A stretch of 64,000 nt of DNA. Origin: Helichrysum umbraculigerum (taxonomy: Eukaryota > Streptophyta > Magnoliopsida > Asterales > Asteraceae). The position numbers and the translations under genes were made by a program. Within the stretch, counting starts at the first letter, position 1. The number at the start of each line of letters is the position of its first letter. This document shows positions 1-10,499 of the stretch, piece by piece. The DNA lies in the NCBI GenBank assembly GCA_949592205.1, contig CATIUR010000004.1, positions 82,001,337 through 82,065,336 of the forward strand, read 5' to 3'. Below the pieces are notes generated by a model that was not told the origin of the DNA, did not search any database, and saw nothing but the letters and a program-made list of their open reading frames with translations.

Positions 1-1266
1 GCATACATGACTGTCATAGTAAACACATGCGTTTAACTTGTAGTTCTCGTAGCCACCTCACCTCACCTCCCTTACCTTAGTTTAGTATTTTAGTTTTAAA
101 ATTAGGTAGTTAATTAGAAAACAAAACAAAATCCCTATCAACTCTTGATAAAACCCGGCTAAATTATGAAGGATAATTGAAAACCTAGATCCCATGCCCG
201 TTGTAGTTTGAAGAACGAACCTAGGTCATACCTATCGCTATACTCACCCATAGCTTTAGTATACTTAGGCCCAGCAAAATATAAAATATAAAACTCCACT
301 GACCCGCGTCCGACCTGTTTGGTCAAGTCGTTCGACGACGAGGACGGTTCCCCCTTCATGAGAAAGGTGAGCTAGAAAACCAGACCGTTCGGGCGCGATC
401 AGACACCCTCAGGTTACAAGTCTTAGGACATCACTACTCAGCTAATCAACTCAAGTTTATTAAGTTAAACTCTCAAGACTCAAGTGAGTCTCATAGCCCC
501 TATTTTACTGTTTTCATCAGGGGTGTGATATCAATGCTCGATTTATTTACATGTGAATGCAAGTACAATCAAAATCATATACTACATGAGTTATTTTCAA
601 CTAATCAATTTAAAGCCCTCCACAAACATAGTTTGGTAATACATCTGTAGCGTGAATGTTAGTATATGATATCATATAGGATTGACAATCCTCGTCTGGG
701 TTAGCAAGCACTAACTGGTCAAACGGACGTATTAGCATTTGTGTAGACGAGTGTAGAATAGGCACTCGTAGGAGGCACCTCGATCGGAATTCCTTCATTG
801 GACTCGACTCTCAAGTTAAGCTCAGACTATGTGCTCATGGCTGTATAACTTTTATTTTGCTTTATTGCAACTTAAATTCAATTAAATCTTGCGGTTCATA
901 CAATATGTTTTGACATACAAACCTGTGAGCTCACCAGCGTTTCGCTAACCCATTTTAGCATGTATTACATGTACTCAGCAGTGAGTTGGACTACCCTCAG
1001 GATTACTGTAGCTCGAGTCAGCATGCAGATATTAGAGATTTCCTTGCATTAATATATTTTGTAAAAGTATTTATGTATTGGAATCTCTCATTTTCAAGAC
1101 ACGAGCTATGTATAGGTTCAAATTGTTGTAAACATTTCTTATATCAATATATTTTGTTAAAACGACGCATATAGAGTCGTTTACTATATATCTTTGTGCT
1201 GTGATTACCGGATTAGTCGCGCCCCGACCCAAATCGCTTCCGTACCATAAATTTAGGGGTGCGACA
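1..1266 (+). repeat. 3' part of a Gypsy-type LTR (truncated by window edge)
   Basis: This stretch aligns by eye with the 3' half of the solo LTR at 35794-38398. Shared landmarks in the same order are a 'gtgagtct..tagcccc..tttactgtttt' block near 484, a 'tttagcatgtatt' block near 952, and a terminal block ending 'aggggtgcgaca' at 1266, matching 'gggggtgttaca' in the solo LTR. The 5' part lies outside the window, so no target duplication can be tested. Small ORFs here have no recognisable product. Confidence 0.7.
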
Positions 1267-1610
1267 CAATTCACAAAGTCCTTTGCATTCTGATAAGATG
1301 TATGGATGCAAGGAGACATATTGTGACCAAATGCCATCTCTTTGCATCTTTGTTTGGTTTTACCTTATATATACTAAATTAAAGTTTTATTTGTAACAAT
1401 AGAAAGATACTACAATCATTATTGTGTTGCAAATCGTTTCTCTCAACTTTATGCGAAACCGATTCAAGGATATTATCACAAAATTGAGGCCAAAAATGCA
1501 TTCGAAGATTAATTAAGTCGATCGGTTAACTATATTTTGTATTCAGTGTTATTAAAAAAAAGTTAATGTTTATTGTTATTAAAAAAAAGTCGATCGGTTA
1601 ACTATATTTT
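1267..1610. other. Unassigned spacer with a duplicated 24-mer
   Basis: No gene is visible. A 24-bp sequence (core 'tcgatcggttaactatat') occurs at 1515-1538 and again at 1587-1610 with A-rich sequence between. The second copy ends exactly where the minus-strand LTR fragment begins, so the duplication probably marks the rearrangement that truncated that LTR. Confidence 0.5.
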
Positions 1611-2930
1611 TTACCCCTGAGTGAAAAGCGGTAAAAAGAGGGGCTATGAGACTCACCTGAGTCTTGCGAGTTTAACTTAATAAACTTGAGTTGATTAGCC
1701 GAGAAATGAAGTCCAAAGACTTGTAACCTGAGGGTGTCCACGACACGCGATGGTTATAAACATGATTGGGTATCTCAAAAGATCACTCTTGTAGTTGTTC
1801 GTCCAACTAGAATGTCCAAATTACTACGATTTGGTTGATGTGTTTAAGTGTTTGAAAACATGTACGGCCCGTTGGTGATTGTTTGTGATAATAATCTTGA
1901 CATTATCATTATTATTTCGAAGTGTTATACATGTTTGACACCTGGTGTGAAATGTATTTACAAACTCTAGGTGACGGGGGTTCGGGGGCAGCGCCCCTGG
2001 TTGGGGTCGAGATGCCAAGTCAGCTCGAAAAAATTTTATTTCTACTATATTGCTTTAGTGAAAACGCATCTGGGATTTGAATTTGGGTATAATCAAGTGA
2101 TAAATTTCAGGTCTCGACACTTAGTAAAATATGAGTTTTCTAGGTTCTGTTATCTGCGACATTAGGCGTAGTGTCGCAGGCCGTGACTACGACGTTGATC
2201 ATGGCGTCGCTAAGTGCGACGTTCGCAATTTAATGCGACATTACGTGTTATGTCGCTATATGCGACGTTGTTGGTTCTTGCGAGGTAGAGGTCGGTGTCG
2301 CTATGTGCGACTTTAGCAACTTAGTGCGACGTTGAGGCTGATGTCGCACCATGCGACATTGTGCGAGGCTTTACGACGTTGTAGCTGACGTTTCATAAGG
2401 TCTGGTCCAAAAGCGACATTACGGTCTGATGGCCAGAATTTGTGTCGAAAACGAGTTTTCCGGTTTCCGTTTGGTCCGATTATTTTACCCAACCCATAAA
2501 TGGACATTTCAAGTTTATCTAAACAACCACAAGTCAAAAACACTTAAAATCAAAGAGTTGCGGGATTTGTCGGAAACTTACAAAGTGTCGAATGAAAATT
2601 CTGAAAAGATAGAAAGATAGATCTTGAAGTGATGATGCTTTTCTTCCAAAGGGCTCCGGTGATCCGATGTCGTTTAGTGGTAGTAAATGGTGATTAATGG
2701 TGGTGGTGGTGTGGTGATGTTTTGAGAGAAAAGAAGAGAAGAGAGAGAGAGGAAGATGGAGAATGGGAGGGAAAAGGGGGTGGGAACCCCTTTTCTTGGC
2801 TGACTTCGGTGGGGGCCCACCGAGGTGTGGGTCCCCACTTTTATTCCCGTGCACTCGCGCTCTGTGTGGTGTTCGTTTAAACGTTAAATACTTTAGTACA
2901 CGTTTATTTGTGAGTTTTAAATACAATCAT
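1611..2930 (-). repeat. Minus-strand Gypsy-type LTR, left fragment (split by Copia insertion)
   Basis: Read on the minus strand this matches the central part of the solo LTR at 35794-38398: a block with 'acgaacaccacacagag' (around 2860-2880) in promoter-proximal sequence, a GCGAC/GTCGC-rich stretch (2155-2400), a block with 'gcagcgcccc' near 1990, and the 'actcacctgagtc' block near 1650. The first 380 bp of the same LTR lie at 17774-18152, across the inserted Copia element. Its last ~800 bp are missing. The terminal ATCAT (2926-2930) is one copy of the Copia target duplication. Confidence 0.75.
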
Positions 2931-3499
2931 TGTAAGTCCCCCAGTTCTAGGATCGATAACTTCGTTATCTGTAGTATTAAGGTGCGGAATCCCTCAATAC
3001 GGCGTTATCTTACTAGTAACGAATACGTTCGTAATTGCGTTTATAAAGCTTAACTTTAAATGAATAATATGTCAAAGCCTAGCCGTTAGGTATACGTTTT
3101 TCTCTTGGTTACTGAGTTCGCAGATCAGCAAAAGTATCAAAAGTGTTAACGATTTTCTAAGAGAAAATCGTTTATATAATCTGTCTTGGCTCGGCTCGCA
3201 TGGGCCGGCGAGTCCAGCCCAACTCGCAGCCCAAGTCCATTAACTCGGCTCGCCAGACACTTCCTGCGGATCCATTTCTCATCTCGCCTCGTTAGGCTCG
3301 CAACCTGAGAACTCAACTCGCAGCAAACGTATTTATTTCGTATTTAATTATTCATCTAACTTAACACAATAATATGTTTAACGAATATTACTAACAAAAC
3401 AAATATTTATTTACAAATCTAAACCAATGTACAAATGCAATAATAATTACACCAGTCCTATTTCAAGCTAGATCTGTTGTCACAATCTATGTCCCAACA
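2931..3499 (-). repeat. 3' LTR of the Sirevirus-like Copia element
   Basis: Begins TGTTGGGACA and ends CTTACA on the minus strand. It is the same length as the copy at 17205-17773 and nearly identical. It is rich in CTCGC/GCGAG motifs and includes a TATA-like box and a perfect hairpin (separate entry). Confidence 0.92.
3148..3178 (-). promoter_or_regulatory. LTR core promoter: TATA box abutting a perfect hairpin
   Basis: On the minus strand TATATAAA lies at 3178-3171. Directly downstream is a perfect inverted repeat at 3148-3172, with 11-bp arms (AACGATTTTCT and its complement) and a 3-nt loop. The same arrangement is at 17422-17452 in the 5' LTR, which would be the functional promoter. Transcription would be expected to start about 30 bp downstream of the TATA box, in or just past the hairpin. 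Inferred from motif only. Confidence 0.5.
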
Positions 3500-3510
3500 G
3501 ACTCCCCCTT
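3500..3510 (-). other. Polypurine tract of the Copia element
   Basis: On the minus strand AAGGGGGAGTC immediately precedes the 3' LTR start TGTTGGGACA, as required for plus-strand DNA priming. Similar GGGGGAG tracts recur inside the third gene near 5827, 5978 and 6873. Confidence 0.75.
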
Positions 3511-3553
3511 GACAATAGCTCTAGCGTCTTTATCTTCACGATATCTTTGGTCT

Positions 3554-6500
3554 TCATTTGTAAATCTTACTGCCTGCGTAAATCTTCATCTTGATACAAG
3601 TTTTAACCATCAACTGATAATCTCTTGCTAAATCAGCCCATTCAATAGTCGTCAAAATTCTGTTCTCATTTAACTTTAACAGATCTTTTCTCGACATATT
3701 CATCAGGTGTCGATGATCATAAACTCTAAAGATTTCTCTTTCACCACCTTCAACCTCATCATCAGCTTCAACCATAACAGCTTCTCCAGTTCCTGAATCC
3801 ACGTGCCAACTCTTCATATTTCCCAAAATATCCTGTGGCATTGTCTTCAATGGAATCTGCTGTATGCATCTAACAGCTGGATAAATCTTTTTCCTTCTTC
3901 TTCTTCCAGTTCTTTGACTTATCTCTTGTAGTTTCACAGTTTTTCCCTTTCTTGGCTTAATCTGAACAAACTTATTTGTACCAACCTCATGTCTAATGAT
4001 TCTTTCAACACGATCAGCATAATCATCACGACTTGGGTTGTTTATCTCTAATCTAGCAAAATCACGTATTTCATAACGTGGTAGAGAACTAAAAACTGCA
4101 AGCTTTCTTTCAAAATATTGAACCCCGTCATATCTTTTGATTGCAAAAAGCTTTAGCTCAGAGTCAAAGTACCATCCAATAATCCCTTTACGAGGAACAC
4201 GTTTTCCCGTAATATCAACTTCTGAAACTCCAATCTTCTTTTTCAGCTTCGGAAGTTTCCTAAGAAAAACACCAGGATTCTTGGTAGGAATCAAAGTTTC
4301 ATCTTTTTCAGAATCGGTTGAGTCATCGATTTCTTCATCTACATTGACAACTATTGGACCTTGTTCATTTTCAATAATAACTTCTGTCCTAGATGGGCTC
4401 ACATGGTGTTCATCTATATTCGCATCTGGATCTACACCAATGTCTTGCACAATCTCAGGTACAGCAGTCCAATCTGTAGGTGGTAGAAATTCTCCATCCT
4501 CAAGATCAAAATCAATATCTTCATCTATCTCATCAAAAATGTCATCTTCCGAATCAGATAGATCAAGCATTTCCAATCCTAAGAGAAAACCACAAATACA
4601 AATCAATATTAATAATTAAAATTCTTTTATCGATTTCCCTAAATCAACCTAAGAATTTCTTTATTAATTCTTTTGTATATTTTAACCTAAAATATAAACG
4701 CAATTTACATATAACTTATAAAATCTTTTATTGATTACCCTGAATCAATCCAAAATCTCTTAAATCTACTTAACAAATATTAATTAATTTTAAATTCCAA
4801 TGCATTGTGAATAATCACCAAACATTTAAATTTACTATTAATTACCTTATATAATTTCCAAGTGTTAATTGATCTAATTCATTATCAATTTAACCTTTAA
4901 ATTATATATCATTTGTCTAGTTAAAACTAATACATTTTTAACTTGTTAATTACTTATATACCTTACGGTCTTAAGTCTATAATCAAATCTAAAATGCATA
5001 TGTTATCATAAAATTTTGACCGCCGAAATTAATCGGAACACGCCGCTCGACTACTCAATGAGTCGGAGTCCCCTAGTTCTAGGATCGATAACTTCGTTAT
5101 CTGTAGTATTAAGGTGCGGAATCCCTCAATACGACGTTATCTTACTAGTAACGAATACGTTCGTAATTGCGTTTATAAAGCTTAACTTTAAACGAATAAT
5201 ACGTCAAAGCCTAGCCGTTAGGTATATGTTTTTCTCTGGGTTACTGATTACCCTGAATCAATCCAAAATCTCTTAAGTCTACTTAACAAATATTAATTAA
5301 TTTTAAATTCCAATGCATTGTGAATAATCACCAAACATTTAAATTTACTATTAATTACCTTATATAATTTCCAAGTGTTGATTGATCTAATTCATTATCA
5401 ATTTAACCTTTAAATTATATATCATTTGTCTAGTTAAAACTAATACATTTTTAACTTGTTAATTACTTATATACCTGACGGTCTTAAGTCTATAATCAAA
5501 TCTAAAATGCATATGTTATCATAAAATTTTGACCGCCGAAATTAATCGGAACACGCCGCTCGACTACTCAATGAGTCGGAAGTCTTTCGATCACTATTTT
5601 ATCTTAACATAATTATATAAACTTAAATTACATCAAACATATTTTACTTAAAATAATAATAACCCTAAGCCGAATATATTTACACAATAAATTAAGTTTA
5701 CATTTGTTCACTACAAACTATTACAAATATTACAGTACTATGATAATACTAAGCTATCTTACCAGCTTCAGTATCACCTGGTACAGTCTTATCTACACTT
5801 GTACCCACTCCAGAACCACTAGCACCAGCACCAGACTCCCCCTGAGTTGTAGCTTGCTCACCAGTCTTTGAAGGACCAGTCTGCTCACCACTCGGTGCAT
5901 TGGGATCATCGTCCTTGTCTGAATCTCTCTTTCTCTTCAGCTCATTTTCTCTGCAAGACTCCAGATATACCAATATCTCCCCCTGAGTAGACTGTCCTGA
6001 ATGCGATCTCAAGACCAGACTCTCCAAAGAAGATAACTTCAGTCTCTGCACATTGAAGTCCGCAAGCAAAGTCTCATGAGTCTTCATCAGCAGATTGTAA
6101 GATTGACTCTGCTTGAGTATCTGCTGAGAAAGAAGAAGATTGCTCGACACCAGCTCTGGAATCTGAGAAGTAAGCTTCTCTAAATCCTTTACCCTAGACT
6201 CTAAGGATGTAATCCTTTCAGCGTCAGTCGTCAGAGTAACAGGTATCGTTCTTGGTCCAGGCGGCGTGAGAGACTCAATAGGCCAGTCTCTGGTCAGCGG
6301 TGTATGAGGTTGAGACAAAGCTTGCGTAAGCAAGTTTGCCGCAAATCTAGCTCCCTTATTCGTCGAAAAATTAGCTCCACGAACTAGATCAGCAACCTCA
6401 TGCTGAAGTGGTACAGACATCTGTTCAGTAACCACCGGTGTATCCGTCTCCACCTGTAGTGTATCCTGAGCAACTGTATACAGAATTAACTGTCTCAGTT

Positions 6501-8133
6501 CAACTCCTGATAAACAACAAGTTAAGATTATTTAACTTTTATAATCAATACTAACCTTCTCGAATAGTCAGCGTTCTCGGACGCTTCATCAAAGGAATCT
6601 CAACTTCCTCAGTACCTTCCTCCAGAATATCCTTTCCTTTTCTCTTCCTTTCAGAGATAGACGGAGGAGGAGAAGGTGTATTCTCAGAATCTTCATCTGA
6701 AGCCGTCTCACCATCACGACCTCTAGATGATCTAACAGGATCCTAAATTTTGAATATATTAAACATTTATGATTAGCATAAGCTCTATCATACAAGTTCT
6801 ATATATTTAAGATTAATCAGATATAATACCTCAGTCGGTACAACAACTGATTCATCTAGCTGTATATGCTCCCCCTCAAGTAATACAACTTCTGGGTTTG
6901 CAGCCTCAGCTTCAGCTTCCTGTTCGGTTAATAATATTTATATTTTAAAATCAGAAATAATATCCAATTAACTAAATATCTAATATCGAAATCATTATAT
7001 AATAATATTATGCTTTTATGATTAAAACAATCTATCAACTAAGCATCTATATTATTATATACTAATTAAAATATTACCTCAGGTGGTGCAAAATAACTAT
7101 CAATATCCTGAAGTAAAGGATTTGTCGCATCATCATTCTGCTCCAAAACCTCTTGCACAACTTGTGCAGCAAACTCATGATTCACTTGCTGATCAACCTG
7201 ACCAACCTGAATAAGAACATCCTCAAGGAGCCCTTGTGGATCTTCAGGTTGAGCTTCCTCAGCTGCAGGTTTCGGTACAACATCAGCATCAGCAGGAGCA
7301 ACAGCAGCAGCAGGAGCAACGTCTAACCACCCATGATTTGGTGGTGCAACGTAGTTCGGGTCAATAATATACCCAAATAGTGGTCTAACTTCAGGTTTCA
7401 CCACTCCCTCCTTCCTGACAGTCTGCATGAACATGGCGTTATACCCACGATGATCAATCGTATTAACCACTAGATGTGGTTCTGGTATAGCCAAATCCGA
7501 TAGACGCGCACGGATAATCAGCATGCAAAATCGCGGGTAAACCAAAAATCTTGATCTAACAGACCCCGATATCTGTTTCGCAATCTCACCAAAAAGATAA
7601 TCACAAAAACTGTATGGTTTATTATAAACCAGTGACAGTGCAGCCGATAGAATCGCAGGGCTCAACTCATCAAATCCACCCTTCTTCGCTGCAAAAACGA
7701 TATTCATCACGTGCCAGAGAAACCTCCACTGACCAATGACCAGAGGTTTCTGGAACTGACGTCCACGTCTATCTCCTGTATATCCCATACGACCTATAGC
7801 ACCCTCTATAAAATCCATAGGATACTCAATATCCCCATTCTCCTGTACTACTGTACCTAGCTGCAAAATCTCACGGAGATTACCAGCCGAAAATGTAACA
7901 GGTTGGCCACTAACCGTAGCTCGAATCTCAGGTGGGGTGACAGATTCGTCATATACTATATCTGTCCAAAAATCGTTTAGAATAGCCTGAGAGATCGGAG
8001 GATTGGCCGTAATGGCATATCTAATCCGTGATCGTGCAAGAAAACGAAGAATATCAGCAACCCTGTCAGCCCGCATGGCTTCGAGGTTCAGATCCACCAA
8101 AATATTGTGGCCCTTGTCAAATGCTCTAGCCAT
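3554..8133 (-). CDS. Sirevirus third gene (envelope-like position), five predicted exons, about 1,033 aa
   Basis: Predicted exons on the minus strand: 8133-7078, 6919-6830, 6742-6556, 6506-5763, 4578-3554. Every junction has GT donor and AG acceptor with preserved phase, giving one uninterrupted frame. Start is ATG at 8133. The N-terminal ~350 residues resemble the third-ORF domain often annotated in Asteraceae Copia elements. Exons 2-3 are acidic or Pro/Ser-rich with a basic KRKGK patch. Exon 4 has a probable coiled coil (heptad Leu pattern about residues 510-600) and a low-complexity Gly/Ser/Thr tail. Exon 5 has an acidic stretch (SDSEDDIFDEIDEDIDF) and a basic run (GRRRRKK). I see no signal peptide or membrane segment, so an envelope function is not supported; a DNA-, RNA- or chromatin-associated role is possible but unproven. 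It sits where SIRE1 env-like ORFs sit. Exon structure is inferred from sequence alone. Confidence 0.68.
4732..5067. repeat. 336-bp direct repeat, copy A (in intron 4 of the third gene)
   Basis: It runs from 'tgattaccctgaatcaatcc' to 'actcaatgagtcgga' and is repeated at 5245-5580 with identical length and only a few substitutions. Both copies are AT-rich intron sequence. A 180-bp LTR fragment lies between them. Confidence 0.9.
5067..5246 (-). repeat. Partial LTR fragment (R-U5-like) inside intron 4
   Basis: About 180 bp nearly identical to the minus-strand 3' end of this element's own LTRs (equivalent to about 2936-3115). It stops about 55 bp downstream of the LTR TATA box, so it covers U5 and probably most of R, but no U3. 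It shares LTR variants with the 17205-17773 copy (for example 'ggtatatgtttttctctggg') rather than the 2931-3499 copy. At the right junction 'tga' is shared by both sequences. Confidence 0.85.
5245..5580. repeat. 336-bp direct repeat, copy A' (in intron 4)
   Basis: Second copy of the segment at 4732-5067, on the other side of the LTR fragment. Differences by eye are few (for example 'ttaaatct' versus 'ttaagtct', 'tgttaattg' versus 'tgttgattg'). The exon 4 donor lies further right at 5763-5762 and the exon 5 acceptor further left at 4579-4580, so the event is wholly intronic. Confidence 0.9.
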
Positions 8134-10499
8134 ATCTGTAAAATAAACACAAACAACAGATATATTTTTAATGCACGATTAAAAATCTTTAAACTATAAC
8201 GTATTATGAATCAAGATTCATCATACATCTTAGTTTAAAATTAAAATTATATATAACTTGTTACAAAATAGTCTCCAGTTGTATATAAAAATTTAACTTA
8301 TAACTAAAAAGTCTTAAGTCTAATTTAAATTCATTATATAAAAGTTATTATTTAAAAAAAATCTTAACATTTTATATAACTACTTAAAAATAAAATGTAT
8401 CTAAGTCCTGAACTCGCATAAACTGGCTAAGCGAATCGAGATCAACTCGTTTCGCTTATCAACTCGCTTCACTCATCAACTCGCTAAACTTGTCAACTCG
8501 TTTTTAAAGTGAACTCGCTAATTCCATCAATTCGCTAGTCAACTCGCTACGAGTTGAAGCAAAGTGTCAACTCGTTTGATGAACTGCCGTCGCGAGTTAG
8601 TTTTCAAAATCAATTAATCTTGTAATTTTAACATGATCTATCGATTGATTTACGTTCATTAATGTTCGTTTAACATAAACCCTAAAGATCCATGTCCAAT
8701 AACATCTTAATCGACGCAAATCGTTTAGTTTATAACCCGAAACCCTAAGTTTATGAAAACTTTGATTTCTCGTTATTTACACGGTGAAATCCATAGTATT
8801 ATACCTCAAAATGTTCGGAAATTGAAGATGAATAAAGTCTACGGATTGAAAAACTCGTTCCCGTACTCTAAAAATCGAAATCAAACGAAAAGTAAATATC
8901 GCCTCGTTTCGCCTGTAAAACGGATTCGCAAGCTTTAGTGAACTCGCGAGGTTTGTGGGTTCGGTGGGTTGGCTTGACTCGTTTGACCCCCTTTATACTT
9001 TGTATCCGATTCGCGAGATTTCAAGCGGATCCGCAAGTCGATGTCAACTCGCAGGACTATTTTAAAACGCGAATTTAATTCTAAGTATAAATAAAACCCG
9101 ATATTTTACAAGTCTAAATTATAATTAATTTTCACTTGTATTTGTCACGTTTGTTCAACTCAAAAATATTCGGTATAATTTAATTCCGAAGGGTAAATTC
9201 TGATAAACACAAAAACTTAAATTAAAAAAAAAAAAACAAATAATCATACAATAAAAATACAACTAATAAACATTGGTATCATGTACCATTTTATTAATCA
9301 CTTAATCAAAACAAAATACATAAACAAAATGAATAAGAATTTATCTGCTTAGGGATCATATTAGAAAGAATAAGTAATTAAGTATATATTTAAAAGTCTA
9401 AGCAGATTGGTAGTATATATACCTCATGAAATTCAAATAAATTACTATAAAATTACAACTAAATTCATCATTGATACATTTATATTTATAAAACTATATC
9501 TTAGGTACCTTTATCCACACAGCATAATTAATAAATGCATTACTCACATAAAATGAATATTTAATTATAGACAGTCCAAGACGATTACCGGTATTATGAT
9601 CCACATAAACAAATTATACTCAATTTTCTAAGCAAACACTTTATTGTTAGTATGAGTATTATCAAGTGTTTCCTATTATATGACATACTGAAGAATTCAA
9701 GTAAAACTCATAACACTGCATCATTAAATTTCAAGGTAGCGGTTACTAAATGATGTATCTTTTCGAAACATATAACATACACTTGAATTTTTAAGGTTAG
9801 ACAAATATCAAACATACTTTGAATATGCTATGTTATCTAAGTCTGTACGTAGTACAACAGAAGATCCCTTCTAGCATAATTCAAAATATATTTGAGAATA
9901 TTAATTTAATTAAAGGTTTCAGTTCTGTACTTAGTACAACAAAGTTACCAGTAATTAAGTTAATATCCATATTGCTACTATTTGTCAATTCAAATTAATA
10001 TGCATGATAACAGTGTATGGCAATACCATCATTCAACAATTAAGACTTGATGTCATACATTATAGAATAGTAACACAAGATAATAAACAAGTAGTTAATT
10101 AACTTCTTAAGGCTTAGAAAATGTCATATAATTTGCCTACCAGTACATCATATGATGAAGCCATCTAAAGTTTTCACTAAAAATAGACAAATTATAACTT
10201 GTGGATATAGGTGTATAATCAAATAAATATAAACACATACCTGATAGAACCGCTGTAGTTCTAAAGCAACTTTATTTGAACCTACTACCACATCATACTT
10301 TAGGACTTAAGCTTATTATTGTGAAGCTTATTCTCCTAATGTACTATCATTTCCCTTAGTTTTTGCAAATAAAAACTTAAATGAAGGCGATTCCCCTTAG
10401 GTAACAAGCAAATGAATGCCATACGCCTCTTTTTTTTTTTTTTTTTTTTTAATGAACACAGAAATACTAACTATTACAAAAATACCCTTGGAAGACTAA
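8134..10499 (-). other. Copia non-coding block between pol and the third gene
   Basis: About 2.4 kb without a convincing ORF. The part nearer the third gene (8400-9060) is dense in TCAACTCGC-like motifs. The part at about 9570-10000 is clearly similar to 38545-38970 in the second Copia remnant, including paired palindromic TGTACTTAGTACA-type motifs at 9843-9858 and near 9928. A T-run of about 22 (10429-10450) lies just downstream of pol and reads as poly(A) in sense. The leader of the third gene's transcript is presumably in here. Confidence 0.6.

Noticed and set aside
3554..8133. True viral envelope gene
   Set aside because: Position matches Sirevirus env-like ORFs, but I see no signal peptide, membrane segment or cysteine-rich ectodomain; the protein looks soluble, charged and partly coiled-coil.
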